Part shown: in pieces, positions 29,130 to 40,342 of the stretch
Layout of the letters: each line of letters opens with the position of its first letter
Numbering within the stretch: the stretch's first letter is position 1
DNA from: Bradyrhizobium guangxiense
Lineage (GTDB): Bacteria > Pseudomonadota > Alphaproteobacteria > Rhizobiales > Xanthobacteraceae
Assembly: GCF_004114915.1 (NCBI RefSeq)
Contig: NZ_CP022219.1
Location: 3,440,501-3,504,500 of the forward strand
Length of the DNA: 64,000 nt
Reading direction: 5' to 3'
The notes under the pieces: generated by a model
The model's input: only the letters and a program-made list of their open reading frames with translations
The model's database searches: none
What the model was told of the DNA's origin: nothing
Position numbers and translations under genes: made by a program

Positions 29130-29681
29130 TCAGCCCTGGTTCTTCGCGACGTGCGCGGCGAAGGCGTCGATGTATTGCTGCAGCACCGTCTTCAGGGAGT
29201 CCTTGGTCAGGTTGCCCTCGGCATCGAAGGCATCGCCGACGCCGTTGAGGTAGATTTCCGGCTGCTGGAGCAGCGGACCGGAAATGCCCGGCAGGATGTT
29301 CTGCAGGTGCTTGGCCGCGCTGACGCCGCCGAGCGGACCCGGCGAGTTCGAGATGATGCCGACCGGCTTGCCGAGGAACGAGCTCTTGCCGTAGGGGCGC
29401 GAAGCGACGTCGATCGCATTCTTGAGGACGCCCGGGATCGAGCGATTATATTCGGGGGTGACGAACAGGACGCCGTTCGATTTCTGCAGCTTGTCGCGGA
29501 AGGCCAGCCAGTCCGCGGGCGGCGCCCCCTCAAGATCCTGATTGAAGAACGAGATGCCCGCCGGCGTGATGACCTCAAGCTTGAGCGTATCTGGAGCGAG
29601 CTTGGCGAGCGCGTTGGCGATCTTGAGCGAAAAGCTCTCCTTGCGCAGGCTGCCGGCGATAACGACGATGTTGTAGGCCAT
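29130..29681 (-). CDS. NAD(P)H-dependent FMN reductase
   Basis: A 183-residue flavodoxin-like protein of the FMN_red/ChrR type. Start at the ATG at 29681 with AAGGA upstream. FMN-binding loops are visible: AGSLRKESFSLK near the N-terminus and FVTPEYNRSIPGVLKNAIDV in the middle. Relatives reduce quinones, azo dyes or chromate. The physiological electron acceptor cannot be told from sequence. It has no obvious operon partner. Confidence 0.88.
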   Translation of the reverse strand: MAYNIVVIAGSLRKESFSLKIANALAKLAPDTLKLEVITPAGISFFNQDLEGAPPADWLAFRDKLQKSNGVLFVTPEYNRSIPGVLKNAIDVASRPYGKSSFLGKPVGIISNSPGPLGGVSAAKHLQNILPGISGPLLQQPEIYLNGVGDAFDAEGNLTKDSLKTVLQQYIDAFAAHVAKNQG

Positions 29682-29866
29682 GGTTGTCCTTGAGACCTTG
29701 AGAGGAAAGTGCCGCATGGCACTTAAACGACCCGGACCATTTGATGCAAGTGCATGAACCGGATTGATTTGGAAACGCAGCGTTTCGCGAAAGCAGATGG
29801 TTGTCCCAAAACAATCGGGCCGCCAAAGCGGCGGCCCGACCTTTCGTGCAAAATGTCCAATTCAGG

Positions 29867-30865
29867 TCAGATCGTCGGATTCCACGCCGACGGGATCAGG
29901 CGATATTTCGCGCCGTCCTTCTCGACATGGCCGACCGACGGAAACGTGAAGTGGAAGCCGATCACGGTCGCCTTCTCCGCCGCCGCCATGTCGTAGAACT
30001 TGTGGCGCGTCTCCTGCGCCATCGCGGCATCGTTGTCGAACATCACGTGCCAGTCCGGATTGCGCAGGAAGAATTCCGGAATGTTGGTGACGTCGGACTG
30101 TATCAGCACCTTGGCATCGCCGGAGGCGACCGCGAACGAGGTATGGCCCGGCGTGTGGCCCGGGGTCGCGATCGAGGGGATGCCCGGCGCGACCTCCTTG
30201 CCCCACTCGTATTTGGTGACTTTGGACTCCAGGCCGGCGAAGGTCTTCTTCACGTTGGCGAAGTAGCTCTTCATCATCGGATTGGACTCGGCCTTGCCTG
30301 CGTTGTCCTCGCTGGTCCAGAACTCCCAGTCCTTGCCCGGCACCATGATCTCGGCATTGGGGAATGCCAGCGCGCCGTCGGCAAGGCGAATGCCGTTGGT
30401 GTGATCGGGATGCAGATGCGAGAGCAGCACGACGTCGATGTTCTTCGGATCGACGCCGGCGGCCTGAAGGTTCTGTAGGGTGCGGCCGACCGCGCCCTTG
30501 CTCGGCTCAAGATTGGCGATGCCGTTGCCAGTATCGATCAGGACGAGCTTGGAGCCGGTGTTGATGAGCTGCGGATTGAACGGCACCGTGACCATGCCCT
30601 TCGGCATGTAGGCCGCCTCGCCCGCGGCCAGAGCTTCTTCCTTCGGTTTGTTGGCGACGAACTTGTCGGGCATCGGGAAGGTGCGCGCACCGTCATTGAT
30701 CGAGGTGCACTCGAAGCTGCCGACCTTGTAGCGATAGAAGCCTGGTGCCTGCGTCCCGGCTTGCGGCACTGCGGCATTGACGGTGGCCGGACGAAGGCCG
30801 GTAATGACGGCCGCGCCGACGGCAGCGGCGCCTGCAAGCAGGTGACGGCGATTGAGATCGGTCAT
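29867..30865 (-). CDS. Tat-exported MBL-fold metallo-hydrolase
   Basis: A 332-residue protein. The ATG at 30865 is preferred, with AAGGGGAC upstream and a twin-arginine signal (NRRHLLAGAAAVGAA) at its start. The metal-binding HLHPDHTNG motif, the later GHTPGHTS and the final VIGFHFTFPSVG histidine identify a metallo-beta-lactamase fold with two metals, similar to lactonase or methyl-parathion-hydrolase-like proteins. It acts in the periplasm. Substrate unknown. Confidence 0.88.
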   Translation of the reverse strand: MTDLNRRHLLAGAAAVGAAVITGLRPATVNAAVPQAGTQAPGFYRYKVGSFECTSINDGARTFPMPDKFVANKPKEEALAAGEAAYMPKGMVTVPFNPQLINTGSKLVLIDTGNGIANLEPSKGAVGRTLQNLQAAGVDPKNIDVVLLSHLHPDHTNGIRLADGALAFPNAEIMVPGKDWEFWTSEDNAGKAESNPMMKSYFANVKKTFAGLESKVTKYEWGKEVAPGIPSIATPGHTPGHTSFAVASGDAKVLIQSDVTNIPEFFLRNPDWHVMFDNDAAMAQETRHKFYDMAAAEKATVIGFHFTFPSVGHVEKDGAKYRLIPSAWNPTI

Positions 30866-30981
30866 GGAGAGGTCCCCTTCTGAGCCCTTGCGGTTTTCCG
30901 CATTCACTGGCGGCGGAATAATCTCCCGCTTCGCTCAGAAGGCAAGACCTTCGCTCGGTGACCTGCCGTCGCAGATCGCGA

Positions 30982-32115
30982 TTATTTATTTGGGTTGATG
31001 AGGAATTTTTCGCCGGTAGCGCGTTTGGCGTACACCGCGATGTTGGCGGGATCGAGCACCTCGGCCAGCGACACCACCTTGGTGTAGTGGCTGGCGAAGG
31101 TGGTCTTGAGCTCGGACGCGACGCGCTGACGCAGGCGGCCGATCTCGGCTGGACCGATCTTCTGCAGGAACGGGGTCAGCAGCCAGCCGCCGACCCCCCA
31201 GGTGAGACCGAACGACCGGCTCAACTCGGTTGGACGGTTGTCCAGGCTGCCGTAGATATAGACCTGCTTGTACACGTTGGAGCCGTAGCGGCTGTATTCC
31301 TTCGCGGTCTTGTTGGCCGCAACTTCCATGGCGGTCAGGATCTGGCTGGCCAGCTTGCCGCCGCCGATGGCATCGAACGCGATCGTGGCGCCGGTCTCGA
31401 CCAACGCATTGGTGAGTTGGTCGGTGAAATCAGGCGCGCTGGAATTCACGACGTGCTTGGCGCCGATCTTGTGCAGGATATCGGCCTGCTCCTTGCTCCT
31501 GACGATGTTGACGAGGCCGATGCCGTCCTTGATGCAGATCTTGTTGAGCATCTGGCCGAGATTGGACGCTGCGGCCGTATGCACGAGCGCCTTGTGGTTC
31601 TCACGCCGCATCGTCTCGGTCATACCGAGCGCGGTCAGCGGATTGACGAACCAGGACGCACCGTCGGCGGCCGTGGTGCCCGCCGGCAGCTCCATGACGT
31701 CGCGGACCTTCAGCACGCGGTACTGCGTGTACATCGCGCCGCCGATCATCGACACCGTCTTGCCCATCAGGGCCTTGGCCGCGTCCGACGATCCGGTCCG
31801 GATCACCGTGCCGGCGCCCTCGTTGCCGACCGGCAGCGACTGATCGAACCGGGCCGCCATCATCCGCATCGCAGCCTCCGGCATTGTCGCGGTGATGACC
31901 GGCATCTCCTTGGTGCCGGACGCCTTGGCGGCCGACATGTCGGCGGGCCCGATCAGGAGGCCGAGGTCGGAGGGGTTGATCGGCGTCGCCTCGACCCGGA
32001 CCACGACCTCGTCCTCGGCCGGCTCCGGCGTCGGGATGTTCACGAGGGACAATTCCAGCTCGCCGCTCTTCTTGAGCAGTGAACGCAGTTGCAGTCCGGA
32101 CGTGCCGTCGCTCAT
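30982..32115 (-). CDS. Zinc-binding-dehydrogenase-family reductase (medium-chain, quinone oxidoreductase-like)
   Basis: A 377-residue MDR-superfamily protein. The GroES-like N-terminal domain (VVRVEATPINPSDLGLLIG) and a Rossmann domain with an atypical nucleotide motif (VHTAAASNLGQMLNKICIKD, in place of GAAGGVG) are present. The zinc-binding cysteine cluster of alcohol dehydrogenases is absent, so it is probably a zinc-free NADPH reductase. It ends about 116 bp upstream of the MBL hydrolase start and begins about 45 bp after eno, same strand, so it may be read from the eno transcript. Confidence 0.82.
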   Translation of the reverse strand: MSDGTSGLQLRSLLKKSGELELSLVNIPTPEPAEDEVVVRVEATPINPSDLGLLIGPADMSAAKASGTKEMPVITATMPEAAMRMMAARFDQSLPVGNEGAGTVIRTGSSDAAKALMGKTVSMIGGAMYTQYRVLKVRDVMELPAGTTAADGASWFVNPLTALGMTETMRRENHKALVHTAAASNLGQMLNKICIKDGIGLVNIVRSKEQADILHKIGAKHVVNSSAPDFTDQLTNALVETGATIAFDAIGGGKLASQILTAMEVAANKTAKEYSRYGSNVYKQVYIYGSLDNRPTELSRSFGLTWGVGGWLLTPFLQKIGPAEIGRLRQRVASELKTTFASHYTKVVSLAEVLDPANIAVYAKRATGEKFLINPNK

Positions 32116-32160
32116 GTCGATCCTCCCCTGTCCCGCCTTTTCGCGAGCCCAGGCGCTGGC

Positions 32161-33486
<1,326 letters not shown>

Positions 33487-33616
33487 TTACACGGGCCGCA
33501 AGCAAATGTGAACGCTTGAGGGTGGCCCTTCGACTGACGCCTGAAGTCGCCGGGATTAAGCTCGAGACACCGGGTCAGCGCGTGCATCCTCAATCCCAGG
33601 CAGTCGGGGTAACGCC

Positions 33617-34594
33617 ATGAATCGCCGCCAGTTTCTTGCCTCCAGTACCGCCCTGTTCGTGATCCGCCCGGGTTTGGCCCAGGAGGGCCCGTTCCGGACG
33701 AAATACTTCCCGATCAGTGCCGGCATGGGCCTGCACGATCTCACGCCCGCCCCTGACGGTTCGATCTGGTTCACGGCGCAGGGCAAGGGCCTGCTCGGGA
33801 GACTCGATCCCCGGGATGGCAGTTTCAAGACGGTCAGTCTCGGTCAGGGCGCCGCTCCGCATGGCGTGACCATCGGCCCCGATGGAGCGCCCTGGATCAC
33901 CGAGGGCGGCCAGAACGCGATCGCGCGGGTCGACCCCTCCGACCTCAAGGTCACGCTGTTCCGCCTGCCGGAAAAGTTCGCGTCCGCCAATCTCAATACC
34001 GGCGTGTTCGACAAGCAAGGCACCTACTGGTTCACCGGCCAGTCCGGCTATTACGGCCGCCTCGCGCCGAAATCCGGCGAAATGAATGTGTTCAGGGCGC
34101 CGGGGGGTGTCGGCCCCTATGGCATCACGGTGACGCCCAAGGGCGACATCTGGTACGCCTCGCTCGCCGGCAGCTATATCGCCAGGATCGATTTGGCGAG
34201 CGGCAGCGCCAGCGTGGTCGCGCCGCCGACACCGGGCCATGGATCACGGCGTGTGTGGTCGGACTCGAGGGGCCGGATCTGGGTCAGCGAGTGGAACAGC
34301 GGCCATGTCTCGGCGCACGACCCCGCCGACGGGTCGTGGAAGACCTGGAAGCTGCCGGGCGAGCGCCCCCGCGCCTACGCCGTCTTCGTCGACGACAAGG
34401 ACAAGGTCTGGCTGACCGACTTCTCTGCCAACGCCATCGTGCGTTTCGATCCCGCGACTGAGAAATTCAATGTCTTCGCGAGCGACAAGGCCAATGCCAA
34501 TGTGCGCCAGCTCGACGGGCGGCCGGGTGAGCTCTGGGGCTGTGAATCCGGCAACGACCGCATCGTCATGATCCAGACGATCGCCGCCGGTTGA
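33617..34594 (+). CDS. Vgb-family beta-propeller protein (streptogramin lyase-like)
   Basis: A 325-residue secreted protein with a twin-arginine-like signal (MNRRQFLASSTALFV..GLA) and repeated propeller blades such as APDGSIWFTAQGKGLLGRLD, GPDGAPWITEGGQNAIARVD and SRGRIWVSEWNSGHVSAHDP. It belongs to the virginiamycin B lyase fold group, but most members of this sort are not antibiotic lyases. The true role is unknown. It lies 51 bp upstream of queF on the same strand. Confidence 0.8.
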   Translation: MNRRQFLASSTALFVIRPGLAQEGPFRTKYFPISAGMGLHDLTPAPDGSIWFTAQGKGLLGRLDPRDGSFKTVSLGQGAAPHGVTIGPDGAPWITEGGQNAIARVDPSDLKVTLFRLPEKFASANLNTGVFDKQGTYWFTGQSGYYGRLAPKSGEMNVFRAPGGVGPYGITVTPKGDIWYASLAGSYIARIDLASGSASVVAPPTPGHGSRRVWSDSRGRIWVSEWNSGHVSAHDPADGSWKTWKLPGERPRAYAVFVDDKDKVWLTDFSANAIVRFDPATEKFNVFASDKANANVRQLDGRPGELWGCESGNDRIVMIQTIAAG

Positions 34595-34645
34595 CGGCGG
34601 CCGCGATTGCGTCCATCCCGGCGTCCGAAACAGGATCCAACGACG

Positions 34646-35098
34646 ATGGCGAAAAAATCCCTTCAGCTCGGCCGTGCGGTCGAGTGGCCGCACACACCGG
34701 AAGATGCCCAGCTCGACCGCGTGCCCAATCCGCAAAAGGGCACCGACTATCTGGTGCGTTTCACCGTGCCGGAATTCACCTCGCTCTGCCCGGTCACCGG
34801 CCAGCCGGATTTCGCCCATCTGATGATCGACTACGCGCCGGGCGCGTGGTTGCTGGAATCGAAGTCGCTCAAGCTCTACATCGCGAGCTTCCGCAACCAC
34901 GGCGGCTTCCACGAGGACTGCACCGTGATGATCGGCAAGCGCATCGCATCCGAGATCAAGCCGAAATGGCTGCGCATCGGCGGCTACTGGTATCCGCGCG
35001 GCGGCATCCCGATCGACGTGTTCTGGCAGACCGGCCGCGTGCCAAAGGGCCTGTGGGTGCCCGAGCAAGGCGTCGCGCCCTATCGCGGGCGGGGCTAA
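34646..35098 (+). CDS. queF: NADPH-dependent 7-cyano-7-deazaguanine reductase
   Basis: A 150-residue QueF of the short (type I) form. It reduces preQ0 to preQ1 in queuosine tRNA modification. Catalytic Cys48 ([11 protein letters not shown]) and Asp55, the signature ESKSLK at 71-76 and the FHED motif at 88-91 are present. Start at ATG 34646. The stop codon overlaps the last bases of the glutaminase gene on the other strand by 4 bp. No other queuosine genes lie in the window. Confidence 0.95.
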   Translation: MAKKSLQLGRAVEWPHTPEDAQLDRVPNPQKGTDYLVRFTVPEFTSLCPVTGQPDFAHLMIDYAPGAWLLESKSLKLYIASFRNHGGFHEDCTVMIGKRIASEIKPKWLRIGGYWYPRGGIPIDVFWQTGRVPKGLWVPEQGVAPYRGRG

Positions 35099-36969
35099 TA
35101 AGCGCTCAGGAGATCGACCTTAGTGTTGGCGGCGACGAGCCGCCGCGCTAGGATGGCGGCGAGGTTGCGCATGATTTTCAGCGACGTCTCCGGGTGCAGC
35201 CGGCGGTAGTCGGCAAAGCTGTCGAGCGGCAGTTCGAGGCAGGTGACGGGCGTGTCCGCGAAAACGTCGGCGCTGCGGCTTTGCTCCAGGATAGCCATCT
35301 CGCCGAACTCCATGCCGGGACCGAGAGACGCGAGCCGCACGCCGCTCGGCAGCTTCACGCTGACCATGCCGCTCTGGAGAAAGAACAGCGAATTGGCGGG
35401 CTGGCCGGCGGCGACGATGCGGTGGCCGGCAACGTAATGCCGCGTGGTCGACAACTTGACGATGGCGGCGATCTCGTCGGCGTCAAGCTCGGCAAGCAGC
35501 GCCTGTTCGTGAAGATGCGCGCCTTCTTTCACGTCGGTGAAGCCGCCGAAGCGGTAGATCACCTGATCCTCGGCCCATTCGACGGCGTCGTCCAGCAGTG
35601 CAAAGCGCCGCAACCGGCGCGGCTCAGCGGTGCGCGCCGCGATTGCGGTCCACACCGCCGACGTCGCCTCGAAGCCGGACAGGATGGCGGTGACACCGGC
35701 ATTGCCGAGCGCGCCCAGCGTCTCGCCCAGCAACTCGGCACCGGCGGTGGTGATGTCGGGGACGCGGCGGAAGTCGATGATGAGCAGCGGCGCGTTGGGT
35801 GGCTCTTCGACGAGCCTTCGCGTGACATAGTCGATGGTGCCGAAATTCATCGCGCCGACCAGCTCGAGCACGCGGATGTCGCTGTGGCGCTCGTCGAGGA
35901 TCTGCTGCTCGTGCGGCTGGCGGCTGCGGCGCGAGGAGATGCCGTAGACGTCGTAATCCGCCATGATGCTGGTGCGGACGTCGGCGTTGCGGTTGAGCAT
36001 GTGCAGGTCGAACCGCTCCGACAGCGCCTCGCAGACCTTGAGGCCGCGGACGCTGTTGAAATGATTGTCGAGCAGCGGCGAGAAGGTGCCGAGGCCGAGC
36101 TGCGACGGCAACGCCGCAACGATGCCGCCGCCAACGCCGCTCTTGGCGGGAATGCCGACGCGATAGGTCCACTCGCCGGCATAGTCGTACATGCCCGAAC
36201 TCGTCATGACCGACAGTGTCCGGGCGACGATGTGCGGGGTGATCACCTGCACGCCTGTCACGGGATTGATGCCGCGGTTGGCGAGCGTTGCCGCCATCAC
36301 CGCGAGATCGCGTGCAGTCACCAGGATGGCGCATTGGCGGAAATAGACGTCAAGCACGGCATCGACGTCATCCGGCAGCACCGCATAGTTTCGCAGCAGC
36401 CAGGCAATCGCCCGGTTGCGGTTGCCGGTCGCCGTCTCCGAGGCATGCACGGCCTCGTCGACACCGAGCTCGCGGCCTGCGAACTGGCTGAGCTTGGCGC
36501 GCACGCGCTCGAAGGCCCCCTTCCCCTCCACCTCATAGATCAGGCCCGAGCAGGCGATCGCGCCGGCATTGACCATCGGATTGAAGGGGCGGTTGTCGCT
36601 GGTGAGTCGGATCGAGTTGAAGGCCTCGCCGCTCGGCTCGACTCCAATGGTGGCCGAGACTCGCGCCTCGCCAACCATCTCCAGCGCCAGAGCAAAGACG
36701 AAAGCTTTGGACACCGACTGGATCGTGAAGGGCACGTCGCTCTCGCCGACCTCGTAGACGTGCCCGTCGATCGTGACGAGCGCGATGCCGAAGTGGCTGG
36801 GATCGGCGCGCGTCAGCTCGGGAATGTAGTCGGCGAGCTCGCCGGAATTGTCCGTCCTGAATTCCTCGTAGCAGTCGCTCAGGAAACGCCGCAGCGGCGG
36901 CTTGGCGGGATATCCGGTCGACCGGGCCGCTTCGGCTGGACTGAGCAAACGGATCGGCTGGGCGTCCAC
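35095..36969 (-). CDS. glsA: Glutaminase with C-terminal STAS and cyclic-nucleotide-binding domains
   Basis: A 624-residue three-domain protein, about twice a normal glutaminase. Residues about 40-320 form a serine-dependent glutaminase: the catalytic pair Ser85/Lys88 (TIQSVSKAF), a VNAGAI block and a VGGGIVA block near the end of the domain. A STAS domain follows at about 350-460 ([35 protein letters not shown] layout), then a cNMP-binding domain at about 490-610 ([42 protein letters not shown]). The glutaminase hydrolyses glutamine to glutamate and ammonia. Control by cyclic nucleotide or by STAS partners is an inference. It is convergent with queF. Confidence 0.92.
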   Translation of the reverse strand: MDAQPIRLLSPAEAARSTGYPAKPPLRRFLSDCYEEFRTDNSGELADYIPELTRADPSHFGIALVTIDGHVYEVGESDVPFTIQSVSKAFVFALALEMVGEARVSATIGVEPSGEAFNSIRLTSDNRPFNPMVNAGAIACSGLIYEVEGKGAFERVRAKLSQFAGRELGVDEAVHASETATGNRNRAIAWLLRNYAVLPDDVDAVLDVYFRQCAILVTARDLAVMAATLANRGINPVTGVQVITPHIVARTLSVMTSSGMYDYAGEWTYRVGIPAKSGVGGGIVAALPSQLGLGTFSPLLDNHFNSVRGLKVCEALSERFDLHMLNRNADVRTSIMADYDVYGISSRRSRQPHEQQILDERHSDIRVLELVGAMNFGTIDYVTRRLVEEPPNAPLLIIDFRRVPDITTAGAELLGETLGALGNAGVTAILSGFEATSAVWTAIAARTAEPRRLRRFALLDDAVEWAEDQVIYRFGGFTDVKEGAHLHEQALLAELDADEIAAIVKLSTTRHYVAGHRIVAAGQPANSLFFLQSGMVSVKLPSGVRLASLGPGMEFGEMAILEQSRSADVFADTPVTCLELPLDSFADYRRLHPETSLKIMRNLAAILARRLVAANTKVDLLSAY

Positions 36970-37137
36970 GATGTCACACCTCGAGTTGCCCTGAATAAAA
37001 GCAATTCGTGTGCCATGTATACGACCGCCGCGGTGTCATGGTGAGGGACCGGGCCTAAGACATAGCTCGGTCACGTTTGGACATCGAGAGAAAACGGCCT
37101 CGGCCGACAGCGACGAGGCCGCTCTCGCATCGTGGTC

Positions 37138-38331
37138 TTAGCTTGCCAGGCGCTGCCTCAGGCTTTGGTAGAACGCCGTCTCGAAATTCATATAACCGAT
37201 GAAGGACGTCGGATCGCCGAAGGGCAGAATCTGGGTGGCCCAGACCCCGCCGACGTTGTTCTGCCGATCGATCCAGTAGAACAGGTTGGCAAGCCCGGCC
37301 CAGCCCAGCGCGCCGGCGGGACGTCCCGTCGGGGCCTCCTCGTCGTTGATCATGAAGCTCAGCGCCCAGGATTTGGATTGGCCCGGAAAAAACTCCGCGT
37401 CATTGCACAACGACGGGATCACGCCCGTGATTGGCGTCACCTTCGTGTTGCCCAGATGGTTCTTTTCCGCCATCCGGACAGTTTCAGCTTTCAGCACGCG
37501 GCCGTGCTCGCCAGCCCCGTCGTTCAGCCACATGCGGATAAAACGCATGTAGTCGCCGACCGTGCCGTACAGGCCGTGGCCGCCCATATGGACTTCGGGC
37601 TTTGCCGGAAGCTCGAAATCCATCGGCGTCAGCGACCCGTCGGCGTTTCGCGCGTGGATGCCGGCCAGTTTCTGGCGCATCGCGTCGGTCAGCTCGAAGC
37701 TCATGTCCTTGATCCCGAGCGGTTCGAAGATGCGCGTCTTGAAGACTTCACCGAGTCGCTTGCCCGTGATGGCCTCGACGATCTGGCCGCACCAGTCGAG
37801 GTTTGTCCCATAGTCCCAGCGCTCGCCAGGATCGAACAGCAGCGGGGTCATCAGGCAGGCCTTGGTCGCGGTGATCACGCTGGGCTGCCCCTTCTCCTGG
37901 GCCAGTCGATTATAGGTGTGATTGATGAAATCGTAGCTCAGGCCCGCAGTGTGGGTCATCAGCATGCGCGTGGTAATATCGCGCTTCGGTGCCCGCAGGA
38001 TCGGCTCGCCCGCCGCATCGAAGCCCTCGATCACCTGCAGCTTTCCGATCTCGTCCTCGTAGCGCTTCGCGGGCGCATCGAGATCGAGCTTGCCCTCCTC
38101 GACGAGCTGCAGAACGGCCGTGCCGGTAATCGCCTTGGTCGTGGAGAAAAGGGCAAAGACACTGTCGGTGGACATGTCCGCCGGCTGATCGAGCCGGCGT
38201 TTGCCAGCCGCGCCTTCATAGATCTTGCGCCGGCGGTCCGTCACCATTGCGACAACGCCGGGCACGCGCGGCGTGGATGTGACGACGCCATCGAGAACGG
38301 CATCTGCCGTCGCGCCAAAATTCATGGTCAT
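37138..38331 (-). CDS. Serine hydrolase/esterase of the beta-lactamase fold
   Basis: About 397 residues from the ATG at 38331, which has GGAAGGA upstream; a longer start at 38391 would overlap the monooxygenase stop as ATGA and add 20 residues. The SxxK nucleophile motif is [12 protein letters not shown] (Ser63, Lys66), with a Tyr in [10 protein letters not shown] and a GGHGLYGT loop matching the third motif. It resembles EstB-type class C esterases rather than true beta-lactamases. Directly downstream of a Baeyer-Villiger monooxygenase, it most likely cleaves the ester or lactone that enzyme makes. Confidence 0.85.
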   Translation of the reverse strand: MTMNFGATADAVLDGVVTSTPRVPGVVAMVTDRRRKIYEGAAGKRRLDQPADMSTDSVFALFSTTKAITGTAVLQLVEEGKLDLDAPAKRYEDEIGKLQVIEGFDAAGEPILRAPKRDITTRMLMTHTAGLSYDFINHTYNRLAQEKGQPSVITATKACLMTPLLFDPGERWDYGTNLDWCGQIVEAITGKRLGEVFKTRIFEPLGIKDMSFELTDAMRQKLAGIHARNADGSLTPMDFELPAKPEVHMGGHGLYGTVGDYMRFIRMWLNDGAGEHGRVLKAETVRMAEKNHLGNTKVTPITGVIPSLCNDAEFFPGQSKSWALSFMINDEEAPTGRPAGALGWAGLANLFYWIDRQNNVGGVWATQILPFGDPTSFIGYMNFETAFYQSLRQRLAS

Positions 38332-38387
38332 GATCGTCCTTCCCGTGCTGGATTGATTGATGTGATCGATGCTCGCGTCGCGAGCGC

Positions 38388-40028
38388 TCATTGCATCGCG
38401 AAGCCCTCGTAACCGTTCATAGCGACCTCATCGCACTTCTGCCGATACGCGCCGACGCCACCGCAGTACGACAAGACGCGGCGCGGCTTGCCTTCGACGT
38501 TCGAGCCCAGGTACCAGGAATTGGTTTTCGCGATCAGCGTCGCGTTCGCGATCTCGTCGTGATGGGCCACCCAGCTGTCCTGGGCGTCCTTTGTCGGCTC
38601 GACCACCGTCAGATCCTTGCTGCGCATGTACTTGATGCAGTCATCGATCCATTCGACCTGCTGCTGCAGGCACGTGGTCATGTTGCACAGCGCCGCCGAC
38701 GGAGCGAGCGGAACGGCGGTCGTGAACAGGTTGGGATAGCCGTGAACCTGCAGGCCCATCGTGGTGCGGATATCCCTGCCCCAGTCCTCGCTCAGCGATC
38801 GACCGCCGCGGCCCCTGATATCGATGCGCGTCAAGGCACCGGTGCCGGCGTCGAAGCCAGTTGCAAGGATAATGATATCCAACTCATGAACGGTACCGTC
38901 AGCGGTCTGAATACCCGTGGGCGTCACGCGATCGATCGGATTGCTCTTGACGCCGACGATCTCGACGTTGGGACGATGGAAGACCTCGAGGAAGTTCTGC
39001 TCCAGCGGTACACGGTGCGTTCCGAACCCATATTCGGCAGGAATCAACGCATCGCACAGCTTCGGGTCCCCGAGCCGCTCGCGCATCTTCTCGCGCACGA
39101 ATTCGGAGATCTCGGCATTGACCACTGGGTCGAAGAACAGCTCGGCGAACGAGGATATCCATAGCTTCAGCGAACCGTCATTCCAGCAAGCCTCGATCAC
39201 CGCGCGGCGGCGCTCCGGCGTGAGGTCTGCCCAGGCGTGCTCGAAATCGTATTCGAAGCCGGTGAAAGTGCGCGGCAGGCGTTCAGTGAGCGACTTGAAC
39301 CTCGACTTGTAGTCCTCGACATCCGCGGCTCCGAATTTCGGATTCTTCATCGGGATGATGTATTGCGGCGTGCGGACGAACACCTTGAGATGGCCGACAT
39401 CGCCGCCGATCGTCTGGATGACCTGGATGCCGGTCGCACCGTTGCCGACGACTCCGACGCGCTTGCCTGTGAGGTCGACAGGCTGCTTCGGCCAGCGCGC
39501 CGTGTGGAACAACTGCCCCTTGAAGGTCTCCTGCCCCGGAAACGACACGTAGGGAGCCGACAGCATGCCGCAGCAGGCGACTAGAAACTGGGTGTCGATC
39601 ACGTCGCCCCGGTCGGTCGTGACCAGCCAGCGCTGCGTGGCCTCGTTGAAATGCGCGCTCTTGACCGTCGTGCTGAACTGGATGTCCTTGCGCAGATCGA
39701 GACGGTCGGCGACGTAGTTCATCCAGCGTTCGATTTCGGGCTGGCCCGGAAACTTCTCGCTCCAGCTCCAACCCTGATAGAGCTCCTCGGAGAAAAGATA
39801 CTGATAGATGTAGGCCTCGGAGTCGAAACGCGCGCCGGGATATCGATTCCAATACCAGGTGCCGCCGACGCCTGCCGCGGCGTCGATCCCCCTGACGCTC
39901 AATCCCTGCTCGCGCAGACGATAGAGTTGATAGAGCCCGGCGACCCCGGCTCCGATAACCACGGCATCGAACCTCGCTGTTCCATGCGAACCGTTGCTTC
40001 CATTGGATTTGGTCAGGGCTTCCGCCAT
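38388..40028 (-). CDS. Baeyer-Villiger-type flavin monooxygenase
   Basis: A 546-residue class B flavoprotein. ATG at 40028 follows GAGGAGG. It carries the FAD motif GAGVAGL near the N-terminus, the second nucleotide motif GNGATG, and the Baeyer-Villiger fingerprint [12 protein letters not shown] (FxGxxxHxxxWP). The [19 protein letters not shown] block is typical of cyclohexanone/cyclopentanone-monooxygenase-like enzymes. These insert oxygen beside a ketone using NADPH and O2 to give an ester or lactone. An esterase gene follows, and an AraC regulator is divergent, suggesting one inducible catabolic unit. Real substrate unknown. Confidence 0.9.
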   Translation of the reverse strand: MAEALTKSNGSNGSHGTARFDAVVIGAGVAGLYQLYRLREQGLSVRGIDAAAGVGGTWYWNRYPGARFDSEAYIYQYLFSEELYQGWSWSEKFPGQPEIERWMNYVADRLDLRKDIQFSTTVKSAHFNEATQRWLVTTDRGDVIDTQFLVACCGMLSAPYVSFPGQETFKGQLFHTARWPKQPVDLTGKRVGVVGNGATGIQVIQTIGGDVGHLKVFVRTPQYIIPMKNPKFGAADVEDYKSRFKSLTERLPRTFTGFEYDFEHAWADLTPERRRAVIEACWNDGSLKLWISSFAELFFDPVVNAEISEFVREKMRERLGDPKLCDALIPAEYGFGTHRVPLEQNFLEVFHRPNVEIVGVKSNPIDRVTPTGIQTADGTVHELDIIILATGFDAGTGALTRIDIRGRGGRSLSEDWGRDIRTTMGLQVHGYPNLFTTAVPLAPSAALCNMTTCLQQQVEWIDDCIKYMRSKDLTVVEPTKDAQDSWVAHHDEIANATLIAKTNSWYLGSNVEGKPRRVLSYCGGVGAYRQKCDEVAMNGYEGFAMQ

Positions 40029-40342
40029 TTTTTCCTCCTCGGTGATTTTTGAGTGCGCACGACCTTCCCCACCCGTCATGCGATGGAATGGTGGTGCAGC
40101 GCGTCATTGTTGATCCCGTCAGTACGGGATGGGAGAAAAGCTATGAGTATTCCGGCGGCTGGAGCTTGAACAAATCGGACAATTCTTTGAACGAAGCCGC
40201 AGGCTCCCTTGCCGGGACTGCAGTTTGGCAGACGGCTCGCTTGGCAAATGGCAAAACCGGCCTATGCTCGTCTCCGCCGTTCGGCCAATGAGAAGCAGAA
40301 GCGGTCAACCGCGCCTTAGAATCAGGGAAGGAGTCTCGCGCG
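40029..40342. promoter_or_regulatory. Divergent control region, monooxygenase/AraC regulator
   Basis: About 314 bp between two divergent genes. It holds a perfect hairpin at 40113-40130 (ATCCCGT, CAGT, ACGGGAT) and direct repeats of TTGGCA at 40225-40230 and 40241-40246 with a related TGGCA at 40249, spaced like AraC-family half-sites. The region is less GC-rich than the flanking genes. Confidence 0.5.

Noticed and set aside
40225..40246. Sigma-54 promoter in the monooxygenase/AraC region (TTGGCAG..TCGC)
   Set aside because: GG and GC are 10 apart but both boxes deviate from consensus (TGGCAG, TCGCT). Direct repeats for an AraC protein explain it better.
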